Source: Patella vulgata (taxonomy: Eukaryota; Mollusca; Gastropoda; Patellidae). Taken from it: a stretch of 64,000 bases of DNA. This document shows positions 44,471 through 56,630 of this stretch, piece by piece (position 1 is the stretch's first letter; the number at the start of each line of letters is the position of its first letter). The stretch is from assembly GCF_932274485.2 (NCBI RefSeq), contig NC_065884.2:57288546-57352545 (forward strand). The letters are read 5' to 3'. Below the pieces are notes generated by a model, which worked only from the letters and a program-made list of their open reading frames with translations, made no database searches and was not told the origin of the DNA. The position numbers and the translations under genes are program-made.

Positions 44471-47129
44471 CATAGAGGCATGTCATTCTAGTTCGTAGAT
44501 ATATCAAATTAATTACTTTAATATTGGGCTGATTGACGTATATCAATTAATTTCAAATCTGCATTTTCTTTGAACTTTCTATTTTACATGGATGAATTTT
44601 ATATTTACGAACTAGTTGGTATTTCAAATTTAATTATTGAACGAATCGAAGATTATAACAAACATCACAAGAAAAAGGTGCAGAAAGAACTCTTACGATC
44701 CAAACTAATCTAGTCCTCATGCATCAAAACTTATGCCATGCGTTAAATTCTTGCTTCAAAGACTGTTAGGTATAATTTAAAGTGAAGGGGTTCTGATTTG
44801 TTAAGTACGTGCTTCTCGTAATCAAGAATATTGACGCCTTATGTTGGACAACTAATAAAATAATAATGGCTGTTGCAACACAACCCATATTTAATTAACC
44901 ATTAGACCAATAGGTTTTAACACCTACGGCAATTTTCTGAGCTAGAAACACGTTCTGTTGTTTAAAGTGATTCTTGTATAGTCCGTGTTTTACAGTGTAG
45001 ATGGCGCCAGATGCATGTATTTAATATAAGTGTAGAACGGAACCGGATTTAACCCTTCGTCGAGGGTAACATATGCGGTTATTATTATTTAATATTGTTA
45101 CGTTTGTAATGAAACGGGTGTGCAATATTATGGATTGGAGAATGGCTGTTCAACCTTTGGCGTGACATTTTTGCACGTGCAAATGACTTGGCTCTTTTGC
45201 CTACCTGCATAATCTCGTGAATTTCCCTGTGTTCAATATTAATCCCCCGCTGTAAAAAGACTTTCTTGATAGGATCTTAAATCAAAATTGTCCCAAAATA
45301 TAAGAACTGCGTAAAGCAAATCAAATGTTGTCTTTCCTTTATTCCGATCCTCAAAGTTGACATATTAATACATGTTATTGCGAGGCGATTTACACACGGT
45401 ATTTTACCTAACGTGACCATACTTCGTGGGGTTCGTGTTGTTTCTATGAACAGGAAATGGTAACGGAATAACACAAAACACCTAATTACATAATTCCTAA
45501 TAAAATATTATTATAAGCAATAATTATCCCCACGACCTGTCAGTTATCTCTAACATTATATTATTAGGGCTGTTATTGTTTGAACATTATAGCACATTGA
45601 CCCACGAATTATTTTGAAATAACGTGAATCAGTTCAATTCAAGGGCGGATCAAGTTCACAAGAATGATCACGAACTGGGGAGGGGGGGGTGCAAATTATT
45701 AAATGTGCCCTTGTTGGAGTCACAGGTCCGCCTCCTAAATTTCTTCTTTTACCGCGCTTATGATTACACACATTTAAAGGCCGAAATGCAATATAATATG
45801 TTATTTTTATTACATATTTATTTGCATAATTCTAGATCGAACTCCCTTTAAAAAATCTACATGTATTTACCATAATGAGAGTCTGAATGTATCTTTACCT
45901 CTTTTTAATTTGAATCTAAGGTCTACGGAGATCATCAAATGGAAATGAAAAGGTTTTCGATGCAGACTGGGATAATCTGAAGGATCCCGAAAGAGTTTCT
46001 GCCCCCTTCAGTATACCTCCTTCCCGAACACATAAGTTACATGCATTTACACAAATTGATCATTTTGTTATGTTTATGTGCATGTTAGTTTATGGACTAA
46101 AATGATGCTCATCAATCAAGTACATTGTATTTACCATCTAAATATCGATCTATTGTTATTTTGAGTTGCTTATACGTCGTCATTTTAACATTTTCCTGTT
46201 ATTCCCATGTTAATCGACCTATGTACCACCCCAGTTAAATATTTACTCTCCAAATGCCGAACTCTGATCATTGTGATTATAAGTAACTAACACAATATAA
46301 TGGAGAGCTGTCGTGACAAACGTCAGTTGTTTCTTATAGATAATGAACAAATTATGGAAATGCGTCATTAAATCTATGAATAAATTCCAAGCTACCTAAT
46401 TCTATTACAATAAATGTGTCGACTTTTCTTTTTAAAAGAGTTAATATCAGTAAAACGCAGATCATGGAGCTATAATGTATACTATATAAAGGTGAATTAC
46501 TGATAGAGAGTGTTCTATAAAACACGTTTGTGATTCTATTTAGCTCGTAATGACTCATTCTTATTTTCTCATTAGTTTTATAAGTTCTCTAAGTAGATTA
46601 TTATTTTAGCACGTTCTGTATTCGATTTATTATTATCAAGTGCTTTAACAACATGATTGTGAAAATTCAATCTGGTTTTATATCATCCTATTTAATCTTC
46701 AAAACTCACTCATAGGTTACAAAGGGCCCTTGTAAACCTTTGTTTGAGTATATATGATGCTTTGATTGGTATAATTATTTATATCTGCATTAGTAAATAG
46801 ACGTATGTGTATTTTCAATGTTCCTTTAGCACTATTAGTCAACTGTAACGATCACTTAGGCTTTAATGCATAGTTAATCTCAAAGTAATGGATGTAAGCA
46901 GTCACTGGCCAAGGTACAAGTATTTTAGGTGATATCCCACAACGCCAGATCTACCCATAAACACCAATCCATCTTTGTCTAGATCGTACCCTTGATGGCA
47001 ACGCGGGCTACACTACGCCCGCTCGCCATCTCCCTTATGGACTCCCTGGAGAGACCCCCTTTAATTAGTACCTGTAGCAACTTCTTGGGATGAAATATAC
47101 CGTGGACCCTACGCTGCAAAAGTCTATAT

Positions 47130-47525
47130 TTAAAGATACATTATGTAAGATTTAGATAAAGAACTAGCCATTCTTACTATAATAGTTCGAAAGTAGATGA
47201 TGTAAAATGAATAATTTGAAAATTTCATTCAAATTACTCTATTGCAAGCGAAGATATTAGCCTTTGAAGGTTTGGCAGACGTGTGCAATAATTTCAACCA
47301 CCGTACTGGTTGATCGAAGCTAAGTCTCGGTCCACCATACTTGATGAAATCAAAGTATCGCTGCACCATTCTAATCTATTTAATATCGGAGAAATCTGAT
47401 GCCATCTAGAGGTGATTAAGGCCTGGATCACTTAATTAATGTCTAATTAATACTTTAGAAAACATTTCAGGCCTAAAGAAAGACCTGCAATAGGCAGATT
47501 TAGCTCTTGCATAATGCATGTTTAA
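47130..47525 (+). mobile_element. MITE-1 copy, young
   Basis: Near-identical to the copy at 36635, TTAA at both borders. Its right end forms one arm of a perfect palindrome with the sequence that follows. Confidence 0.9.
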
Positions 47526-47554
47526 TAGATGCATTAAACATGCATTATGCAAGA
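47505..47554. repeat. Perfect 22-bp inverted repeat at a MITE-1 end
   Basis: The right terminus of MITE-1 (47505-47526, core GCATAATGCATG) is repeated exactly in reverse complement at 47533-47554, with a 6-bp spacer AGATGC. The second arm looks like a solitary MITE-1 end. Confidence 0.9.
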
Positions 47555-48502
47555 TCCCCCTTCTCCTACCCATGCTGGTCTAAGCCTAGTATATGGCTTC
47601 TCTGGCAAGAAATACTTGTCTGTGATATCACCCTAGGTGGAAGCAACAAACGAATGGTGTCAGACTTTTCTATAGCCATTTTGAGATCGGCAAGGCCCTG
47701 TTTTCAGAATTGACGGTGGAATTAAATAGCAAGATGGGAGCTAAATATGAACCTATCCATATAAATTATTAATAGAATAACTTCATTAGTTCCGGCAAAC
47801 TGATCTGATTATCGAGCTTTGCACCACAACACCTCATTTATTTCTGCGTTAACACACTGCACATTTGGATTATGATGTAAAGGTTACGGGTCAAAGAAAT
47901 CGTTTTCTATATAGTGCCAGTAAAGTCTGCTAATACCAGATTTAACGAATCACTGCAAAAATCAATCCATTCTGCTACGTATCAAAGGATTGTTAAACCC
48001 AAACCTCCGGCAAGCTGTTTCATACAGAATGATTTTGTTGGGTGTGTGTTTTTTTCTCGGGGTAACAATTGTAACTAAGTCGTAATGTAAATCCCCTTAT
48101 GCAATCTTATTTCTACTTATAATTATCCCGAATTGTAAAGTAGGATTAACTGAAAGACGAAAAACAGAGTGAATCTAAATTATAGAAATAAAGAAAACGA
48201 AATTCGCGGTAACAGATTTGATCGTAATGCAATCAACCTCCTATGGGCAAACTAATCGAAATAAAGCGAGGATTCTTCAGACGAAAAGAACATCCAATTT
48301 TTGCCAATTTAGAAATGCGAAACAGATAGTGAAGGGTCGTGAATCGCGTTAATATTTTTAATCCAATGGTTAAATAGAACAAAAGTATGTGGAATAAACA
48401 TTTCTTAGCTAGGTTAACTACCATAAATAAACTAATACTAAATGTTCTGAAAACTGAGCAAATCCATCGTTATATGCAGTGACAATTGTTTGTCCACGCG
48501 AC

Positions 48503-48582
48503 CGGATAACCTCACTCGGCAGACTCTGGTACCCAACAGCTGAGGATAGATGTAGGGTACCAGAGTCTGCCGAGGTTTTCCG
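48503..48582. ncRNA. Strong 80-nt hairpin, pre-miRNA-sized
   Basis: The arm CTCGGCAGACTCTGGTACCC (48515-48534) is exactly complementary to 48555-48574, with a 20-nt loop. The stem extends outward through CGGATAACCT paired with AGGTTTTCCG (one mismatch) if a CACT bulge is allowed, giving about 28 paired bases in 80 nt. Size and shape fit a microRNA precursor, but the near-perfect pairing also fits a young inverted duplication. It lies in the presumed first intron of the KY-like gene. I recognise no known miRNA seed. Confidence 0.3.
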
Positions 48583-51500
48583 AGTGCGGGTTACAAGCTT
48601 ACTCTTTCTAGGACACCTGGTGTCACTTTTCGTTTGAAGACTTTTGAAGATAAAAACTTTGAATTGTACTTTTTGTACGCATACCCAGGAAAATGGCAAT
48701 TTGGATGAAAAGAGCACTTGATTCACTCTCACTAGATTTGTTTATTTCTTGGAAAGGGTGCGAGTGTTAATGGAAGATTTATAGATGGGCAACCGAACTA
48801 CTGATCTAATGTATCGAATATATGTGTTTTTATCATGCAGATCCACTTTAGCATCTACTTACATGCTTATCTCGAGGTAGCGGGTGTCGCACGCGAGGCA
48901 CGGTATGTTTATTTTTTTCAGAAGAACGACATTCACGTTGATATATAACTATTGGCCGCTTCTTAGGACATAATATGGTACTATATTGTCTTCTGGAAAA
49001 TACAGCAGTGTGTTTTGTTCTTGTTTTGTTTTTAATCCACAGACATGCAATTAATGTCAGAAAAGATTATGTGACAAGAATTCTGGTGTTTTTTTTACAT
49101 TAACTACAATCCGATTTGTTGTTTCCAGATATCAATGACGTAATTTAACTAAGATCAATGACGATTGGCAATGTGTGCTGGTTGGTATTAACTGGCCGGG
49201 TGCAGGATTACATGCGGTAATAACATACTGTCAATAGGATTAAACTCTTGTAACCAATTCGTCTTATTAAAGGTGACAGTTAAGGTGAGTCATAGAACCA
49301 GATTACCAATAATAGATATATATGTACAGTCGATCCACTTGGTTTTGTTTTATTGATAACCAATAGCCCCCGTCCTCATAAATACAATATTTACAAATTA
49401 TAAAAGTGAATCATTAACAAATCCAGAAAGTATCTCGCGTGTCACATCCGTCATTGTCGTAAGATATAATATATTCAAATTAAATCGACCAGAGATTAGA
49501 AAACAGGACAAGATTACAGTGGATTCTAGAAAGATTTTAAAAGCTGATTATCTGTATCTGCTGTAACAGTGTTAAAAAAGGTAGTGCACCCCTTTAATTT
49601 ATAAAGATACCAGAAAACAGGACCTATCTATGTACCAGATGATCAGACAAAAGTAAAAAGCTGTGTTTAATATGCTCAAAAATCATATGTTAGTCTTAGA
49701 AATGGTCGTAGAATAATGAAAAGATAACTGAACGGTCATACCAAAACAACAAAAGGATTAATGGACCGTTTTCACAACGGTCGATCTGAAAGGTTCGAGA
49801 GAGATACATCATATTCTCCCCCGCCACGGAATATGGCCCTTAGTTACAGTCTGTCATTAAAATGTTCGATACTTTCGGAAAGCCGTTAAGTGTAATAATA
49901 TCTAATGTTTCCCCTTACATGAAAGTGTGAGACATATGAAACGTAGTGGAAATGTAATGACCATAAACTTATCCTGGTGCCGTGGTGTTATATTGACTAT
50001 AAATGGTCTAGATAACATCATTATGGTGTCTGGTAGCTATTAGAATATAGTTAAATGAATCAACGAGGTGACGAAGTCGATATCATCGACAATTTTATAG
50101 TCTTCGTATATTCGCTTCAGACTATAATATAAGAATCACACTGTTTATTCCTGCATGATCAGATAATATGTGTGAAAACAGTCTGTCGGATGATTAAGGT
50201 CTTCTGTTATATGTATATATTGATGTATCTTGGTTTAAAATGCCCCCTATTCTTTATATAGTTTCATAGATAAGATGTCCCAGAATAATACTCGATATAT
50301 AACTACCAGTCTAGGTATTCTAATAAACATTATTCATGAATTCTTTGGAATCCCACAAAGCAAACTATTTATAAGACAATACATATTTACTGTCGATAGA
50401 GTGCAAACTATGGGCCATATAGCGAACCCATGGGGACATCCGTAATTCCTGTTCTCTGTTACTAACAGTTTTCTAATAATTAATGAATGCATAATGTTAT
50501 GGTTTGCGGAGTTTTGATTTTCCCAGGATGTCTAAAAAATATTGACCAAGTCAATGGCGGAAACGCAGCCAACCTTTGTATCTTGATCATCAACAAAACT
50601 ATTCTGTTTTATAATAATTATTTCCGAATGAAAAGCACTCGTAAATGGGGTTTCATTAGATAAACAGCTATAACTGTTAATTGTTAGTGGTATGCAAACT
50701 ATGAGGTCGCGTAATGAGCCGTTAGGGACTCCACTTGTACATGCGGAATGACTGATCATTGCAAATCACAGTTTGTTAATAATTACCGAATGCCTTATCA
50801 AAAGGTCGTAAAGCTTGATTGTCGATGTTTTTGTAAATACTGTTCGGATTGTATAGTTAATATCGAATGCCTCTCGCCGGGGTTCCCAAATCTGCTGATT
50901 CTTTCGACGGGGTCGCCCAGTTGCCATGGGGTCGCGACCGATTTGGGTTTTCAATGTCTGTTTGGGCAGGGATATGCTGCAGGGAATTGCCTTTCTGCTT
51001 TTTCTTCTTCTGAAATTCTCGCAAAACGCGCTTCCGGCAGTCAATTTTTAAAAAAAAAATTCTGGCACAATGGGGGCACACATTTAGGCCACAACCAACA
51101 ACCAACTTCGTAACAAGACATTAGATTTTAGAATTTGTTTTAAAAAAAACACATTTTTAAAAAAAAAAATCATTCTCACTTTTAAACATACAAGGAGTCG
51201 ATGGAGATATCAGCCAACTATTGACAACTCGTGTAAAATCAGTGCTTATAATTGCATGCATTGTGAAAGTGACAGATTTTGTTCAAACACTTGCAAAACA
51301 CAATGAACTATTTTTTAGGTCGTTTATTAGTTATAAATACAATCGATCAAGTATTGTACAGTATTCTACTGTATAACATGTCTCAAACTGATCATTAAAT
51401 TGGTTTCAACCATGCTTTAGTCAATATAAAAAACCTGCATGATTAGATATATTTCTGGAAAGTCAGGGTTAGGCAGTAAAAGCAAAGAGTACTTAAATGT

Positions 51501-52796
51501 CACATTACGTAAAACATTAGCTAGAAATGAAGAGTCAATGGCGATCGACCTTTCCTAAATAAACATCAATAATCAACGCAGCCAGTGCGAACTATTCTAT
51601 TAACTGTCTCGAAATAAATTTTGTTTTACCGCGATCAATAGGTTTGCTATTTGTATTTAACTATATATCTGTATTTGAACTATCTACTACTGTATTTAAA
51701 CAAAGAATTCCAGATGAACTGCACAATTCATATCCTCAGTATGTGATGCCCTTCCCCCCCTCCCCCCAACACACACACCCACACCCACCACAAAAAAACT
51801 CAATATTATAGGTGATCAATTGATCTTATAATAGCTCATTTTCAGAAATACTGAACAAACACAGACGTATGTGCAAACCATTGAATAATGCATATTGTTC
51901 CATTTGGAATGATGTCCGTCACGTATGTACAGTTAGAGAATGCTGAAGTTCACAATTGCATCTATATTTTTGGTTTACTTATGGTACTTCTAGATTATAT
52001 TTTTAATATCATTATGCTATGTCATTGTAGAGAGCTTTGCCACACAGTCTCTCCTAAAATCAATGTAAAGAGACGACGAGCGCAGCTAGTATGATTACTC
52101 AAAAGTTTGCCTTGAGATAATGGAGGTGGAAACCTCCAGCAACCTATTGCTTTGTTGGTCATCTGTAGAGTGTGTATAATTAAACCATCGTTATTATATT
52201 AAACACACGTGGTAACAACACCAGTAATTATTTACCGATTCAATTAATGGGACAACTGTCTAGTTATTGGTTATAATCCATGTTGACCGACCCCCGTTCT
52301 CGCACCTGCCTTCTACACTAACGAAGAAGATTTCATTGACCCAAGAGAAATAAAGCGAACCTTCTACAGTAAAACATTATCCTTTATTAACATCAAGTCC
52401 TACAGATACCAAATGATTTATGGTTGTCAATTTGTCGGTAATGACAAGGTCTCTGTTACTGCAGTATTATTAACTCGTCGCATCACCAGCTTATGCATCC
52501 ATTCTCGTAAATTTACTGCGGATTGATACATGATCTTATTCCTAATGATAAACTGAAAAAGCATTCCATTACAAATACGGTGTATCTGTTTTTCTCTCCA
52601 CAAGTCTTGCAGATTTGTGAACCTGATGTACTTCTGTCTATGCATAGACTAGACAACATGCAAGATTAAAATAGAAATAATATGAGGGTTTAATACTTTT
52701 TACAATCAAAAATACTTTTGCCGTAAAACATGTTGGTTCCAATTCTAGCTGCACAAGCCTTTCAAAACGAGGTTCCTCTTTTACGCCACATCTCCA

Positions 52797-52875
52797 CCAC
52801 CACCCCACCATCACCCCCAACCCAACCCAACCCACCCCACCCCACCCCACCACAACCCACCCCACCACACCACAA
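52797..52875 (-). repeat. CCCAA/CCCAC satellite with G-quadruplex potential
   Basis: C-rich 5-bp units on the plus strand. The minus strand reads GGGTTGGGTTGGGTTGGGGG and GGGGTGGGGTGGGGTGGG, which fit the four-G-run rule for G-quadruplexes. Confidence 0.8.
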
Positions 52876-53118
52876 CCGAACCGAGTTCACATAGCATTAA
52901 GGATTTACTCAAAATTGTTCGCCTTATTTTAACTAGGGTGCTATACCATGCATCTTCATTGTTATCTGTTAAATGAGATCGCAAGAAATAAAAATCTATA
53001 ACTCACTCTTTTTTTTCTGGAAGCTATATTACAGAAATAAGAGTGATGGACATGCCGAAACCTGGTAATTACGTGGAGTAATGAAATATATTATTAAAAG
53101 GTCAGCCATGAAGCGTAC

Positions 53119-53157
53119 CTTGATGCGTTTGATGGATAATGAAGGATAACTGCCCAT
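53119..53157 (-). other. Candidate first coding exon of the KY-like gene
   Basis: On the minus strand, ATG at 53157 opens a 13-codon stretch (MGSYPSLSIKRIK) ending at an AAG-GTACGC donor at 53119. Its phase 0 matches the acceptor of the first firm KY-like exon (31711), which needs an upstream start. A second in-frame ATG lies at 53169, and a pyrimidine-rich acceptor-like tract lies near 53195. Accepting it implies an intron of 21.4 kb (31712-53118). The evidence is only phase, donor and an ATG; no conserved sequence supports it. Confidence 0.3.
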
Positions 53158-53502
53158 CAAAGCGAACATAGAACAAACAATGCAGACGCTACTGAGGAAA
53201 CGAACCAAGAGACTGATGTTAATTAATTAAATATTATACTATACACTAAGCTAAAAGGTTAATCATTATGTATTCCATAGTTATTGATGGTGATGACAAA
53301 TCTAAATTATCTGGTAATAATTGGAACCTTACTTCTTCAAGGAGGCAAAAACTAATTAATTAAATATTACATTATACAATGAGTAGTGATTTTGATGTGA
53401 AAAAAAAGTAAATTACTACTTCTATATTGATTAGAGTACATTAGTTTAATCATTAGTTATTCTCATTCGGCTACATATATCCGAACGCTCTTTCCAATTT
53501 GC

Positions 53503-53802
53503 TAGCCTGGAGGTCGGGTGTTCGATTGGCCGAGAAAGTTCATCCAGATTTTCCGGCGTGGTTTCCCCTTGTCAGTGATGCAGGACAGCTGTCTAGTCGT
53601 TTGGATGGGACGAAAAACCGAGGTCCCGTGTACATATTGGCGTGCACGTAAAAGATCCCTTGGCAGTTGGAATTCGATATAAGAGTAGGCCGTAGCGCCG
53701 CTGCCCGGGCAAAATTTCCCTCATAGCACACTGTATGGCGTATGCCCGTCTTCATTAGCCCAGTTTAGGAGCAGGACGTTAAACTCCATTTCATTTCATT
53801 TC
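53503..53802 (+). mobile_element. SINE-1 copy
   Basis: Starts GGAGGTCGGGTGTTCGAT, carries all body blocks, ends GGACGTTAAACTCCATTTC plus ATTTC units. Compared with the 35028 copy, the text between the head and the GACGAAAAACCGAGG block is slightly shorter. Confidence 0.9.
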
Positions 53803-54479
53803 TCTTTCCAATTGGTTTCACTATTTCTCTGCTTTTAGAAATCAAATAACCCAAAACATCTGTCTATTTTCAAATATCTCATCAACAATATGGATAGAAA
53901 CTGTGTACTGATTTTGCAAGCCCATAAGAAACTATCTCATCAAAGATATTATGGATAAAATCTATGTACATGATTTTGCATGCTGGTGAGTAGCATATCG
54001 GGGGGTAACGAAATGAGTTTATTATTGATTCGAAGTTTTTGACTATTAACTCGCAAAGTGAAAGTCCAAGTAGAACGGCAAGTCGTCAATGGATACTTTA
54101 ATTTGAAACTTATTTGAATATTTACCTATTTAAGACATTTTTGCGATAGTACTTCATCTACATGATACCCATGAATGAAGTAATTGTTTGTCGGGGCGGG
54201 AGTTTCCTCATAAGTGGTAAGACACTACCTTGAGAATACGCATTAAGCACTGACTTCCGCACTTACTATGCACTGTATATTGAAATTGACTCATTTACCA
54301 TTCTTCGTAATCCTAAAGAATCTTTGTGGATTTAAAGCTATTTAGACAAAACACATTACACAAGAAACAAACGCGCGAGTGATTGTTTTTGGTTTTAAAT
54401 CGTTAATTCTGAAATGAATTACTAAAATCGGTGAACTTCGCTTTATTGCGATTTTCCTCATTGATATCTCAATTTGCTC

Positions 54480-54585
54480 TTCTAACGCACGCTCAGTGAC
54501 CCGTGGGGTGGGCTCGCGTGTCGATATCTCGCGACATCGGCGTCAAAGGGGTCGAGCGTGCCGCGTGGAAAATGGAACTAGATTC
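54480..54585. promoter_or_regulatory. CpG-dense island with a CGCG element
   Basis: About 15 CpG dinucleotides fall within roughly 100 bp in otherwise CpG-poor DNA. At 54527-54536 is TCTCGCGACA, one base from the TCTCGCGAGA element found in unmethylated CpG promoters of many animals. The island lies about 1.3 kb upstream of the candidate KY-like first exon on the minus strand, so it may be that gene's promoter; another, unseen transcript is equally possible. Confidence 0.35.
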
Positions 54586-55497
54586 CCCAATAACAAATCG
54601 ATGCCAATAAATTTCTTTTCATTTAGAAAAAACATTACCATAGTAATTTGAATGAAGCCTTGTGGTGGTTTCGTTTCACTTTGAAATTCTGATGTAAATT
54701 ACTATTCCTGAAATTGATCTGTAGTGATGTCCATTGCATGACTTATGCCAAGTGCGATCCTGCTCAATCGTGTTCATGGAAAACAAGACATATTGTTAGT
54801 TTTGTTTTCGTTATGTTTAAGGTCATCAAACCTATCTGTTCGATATTCATTGTGTTTTTGCTTTAAAAAAACAATTCCGTTAATTACAATTGCCCGTGGC
54901 GGTGTTCATTGTGCTTTCTACAGCGGAAGTCAAGACGAGATAATGAAAGCCGTTGTTTCGTATTACATGAACATGAGAGTTTAGTTTAGTGGAAAACTGG
55001 AAAAGCAATCCAATGTGTACGATTTTTGTACAATATTTAATTTAATTGCGGGATTTAAACAAAAAAAAAACGAAACTTCTTTTGTCCTTTTTATTTTTTC
55101 CAAGATAAAGCAACTGACACTATGGGCCTTTAACCCTTCGTTACATATGGATTTTATTTTGCAGTCCCAAATAACCATAAAGAATCTCATTCGTCTTTTA
55201 TGACGTGACTTTCTTCTTTTTTTTTTTAAACAATATTTTTATTCAGGATATCTGAATGGGATTCTTAATTATAATTCACTGTACACTTTAATGGCAGTAA
55301 AGCGCACGTTGCAAGTTTTACTAATTATGGTGACAAAGGATTAATGAAGTCACTCTCATTAATAATTAGCAAACAAATTAGTTTGAATAGTGAATCAATG
55401 AAAAATGATTATCTCTTCAGATTATTTATAGCATAATCCATTAGCATAGCCTGAATTTTCTCTGTTCAAAAGAAAAGTTGGTGAATAATTTAAAGCT

Positions 55498-55688
55498 TTT
55501 CTCTTCCCTGTCTACAGCCAACAGTCTCCCTTTTAGCCAGTATTTCAGATTTTTTCTGTGTACAGCCAGCAATCTCTCCTTTAGCCAGTATTTCAGATTT
55601 TTCCTGCCTACAATCAACAATCTCTCCTTTAGCCAATATTTCAGACATTTTCCAGTCTGCAGCCAATGAACTCTCCTTTAGTCAAGAT
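55498..55688 (+). repeat. 48-bp minisatellite, nearly four units
   Basis: Units start about 55513, 55561, 55609 and 55658 and share TCTCCTTTAGCCAGTATTTC. Because 48 is divisible by three, one plus-strand frame reads a 16-residue repeat (LSFSQYFRFF), probably without biological meaning. Confidence 0.85.
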
Positions 55689-55924
55689 TTTTAAAATGAA
55701 TTTTGATTTAAAAGAACAATATATTACGAGTGATGTTAATTGAATTGTATGGATCAGATATTTGTTTGTGAAAGCATGTCCATGGCACTGATCTTGAGAA
55801 TGCTAATAACCCACGAGGGTCAATACATGTATCTAGGACTCAAAATTGAGGTTTTATATGAAAGAATCGTAAACGACAGGATTTGACTGAACAGAATGGA
55901 TTAGACTCTTGGTTCGTTGAGAAA

Positions 55925-56226
55925 ATGAAATGGAATGGGTTTAGCGTCCTACTGGTCTGCTCCGACGGGGCTAATGTAGACAAGGATACGCCATAGACTG
56001 TGCTATGGGGGAAATTTTGTCCGTACAGCAGCTCTACCTCCTACTCTTATATCGAATTCCTCGGTATTTCGTCCTATCCAAACGACTACACGTTGTCACT
56101 TCTCAGCCCCCCCCCCCACACACACACACACATCACTGACAAGGGGGAAGGGGGACATGTCGAAAAATCCCGATTAACTTTCTCGGCCAATGCAGGGATA
56201 GAACAGCTAAGCCACCGTGGCTCCCG
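55925..56226 (-). mobile_element. SINE-1 copy with CA insertion
   Basis: Antisense from CGGTGGCTTAGCTG at the right to GGACGCTAAACCCATTCC at the left. The body is shortened and contains a C-run plus CA repeat (56107-56132). Confidence 0.8.
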
Positions 56227-56317
56227 GTTCGTTGAGGTGGTTTATTCATATTCAACAGAGAATGTTAAGTGCCAATGGTAACTCACTAAAGCGGCCTGAT
56301 TCATAAAACTAAAACTG

Positions 56318-56630
56318 AAATGCAACGGGTTTTAAAACCTCCTACGTTTTCTGCACCAACCGGACATACGTCATTCTGAATAACACTCAAAGCGGCGTTT
56401 CAGTCTACTCTTCGTTAAATTGAAACTGTCAAAGCGTCTTTTACGTGCACGCGAATGTACACAGGACCTCGGTTAGACGTTATTCCTTGTCAGGCCCTCA
56501 ATCTTACACCACTGACAAGGGGAAACCACGCTGGAAAATCCGGTGAAACTTCATATACCAACATCGGAACCGAACCCCGAGCCTTCTTGTTTGTGGACCA
56601 GTGTCTTATTTATTGAGCCACGGGGGCTCC
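56318..56630 (-). mobile_element. SINE-1 copy, diverged
   Basis: Antisense. Head GAGCCCCCGTGGCTCAATAA at the right, body blocks present, worn 3' end at the left. Lies 90 bp from another copy in the same orientation. Confidence 0.75.

Larger units (their letters stand above)
31712..53118. other. Presumed first intron of the KY-like gene, or intergenic
   Basis: Over 21 kb with no recognised exon. Contents: SINE, MITE, LINE, Tc1 and Gypsy remnants listed separately. Repeat-free AT-rich blocks at about 32800-34980, 37050-38600, 40150-42200, 42450-44300, 44550-46900 and 49000-52700 have no identifiable content. Whether this is intron depends on the candidate exon at 53157. Confidence 0.4.

Noticed and set aside
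48418-48732. 104-codon minus-strand frame over the hairpin
   Set aside because: Its sequence is dictated by the inverted repeat and shows no family similarity.
50748-51113. Overlapping frames on both strands
   Set aside because: Neither resembles a known protein. The underlying text near 50880 (GGGTTCCCAAATCTGCTG and GGGGTCGC) recalls hAT-type repeat ends, but no paired end was found.
54745-54984. 79-codon plus-strand frame next to the CpG island
   Set aside because: No conserved motif or splice context. Proximity to the island alone is not enough.
55478-55669. Frame with a 16-residue repeat
   Set aside because: Explained by a 48-bp minisatellite that happens to be a multiple of three; no start context or transcript signals.
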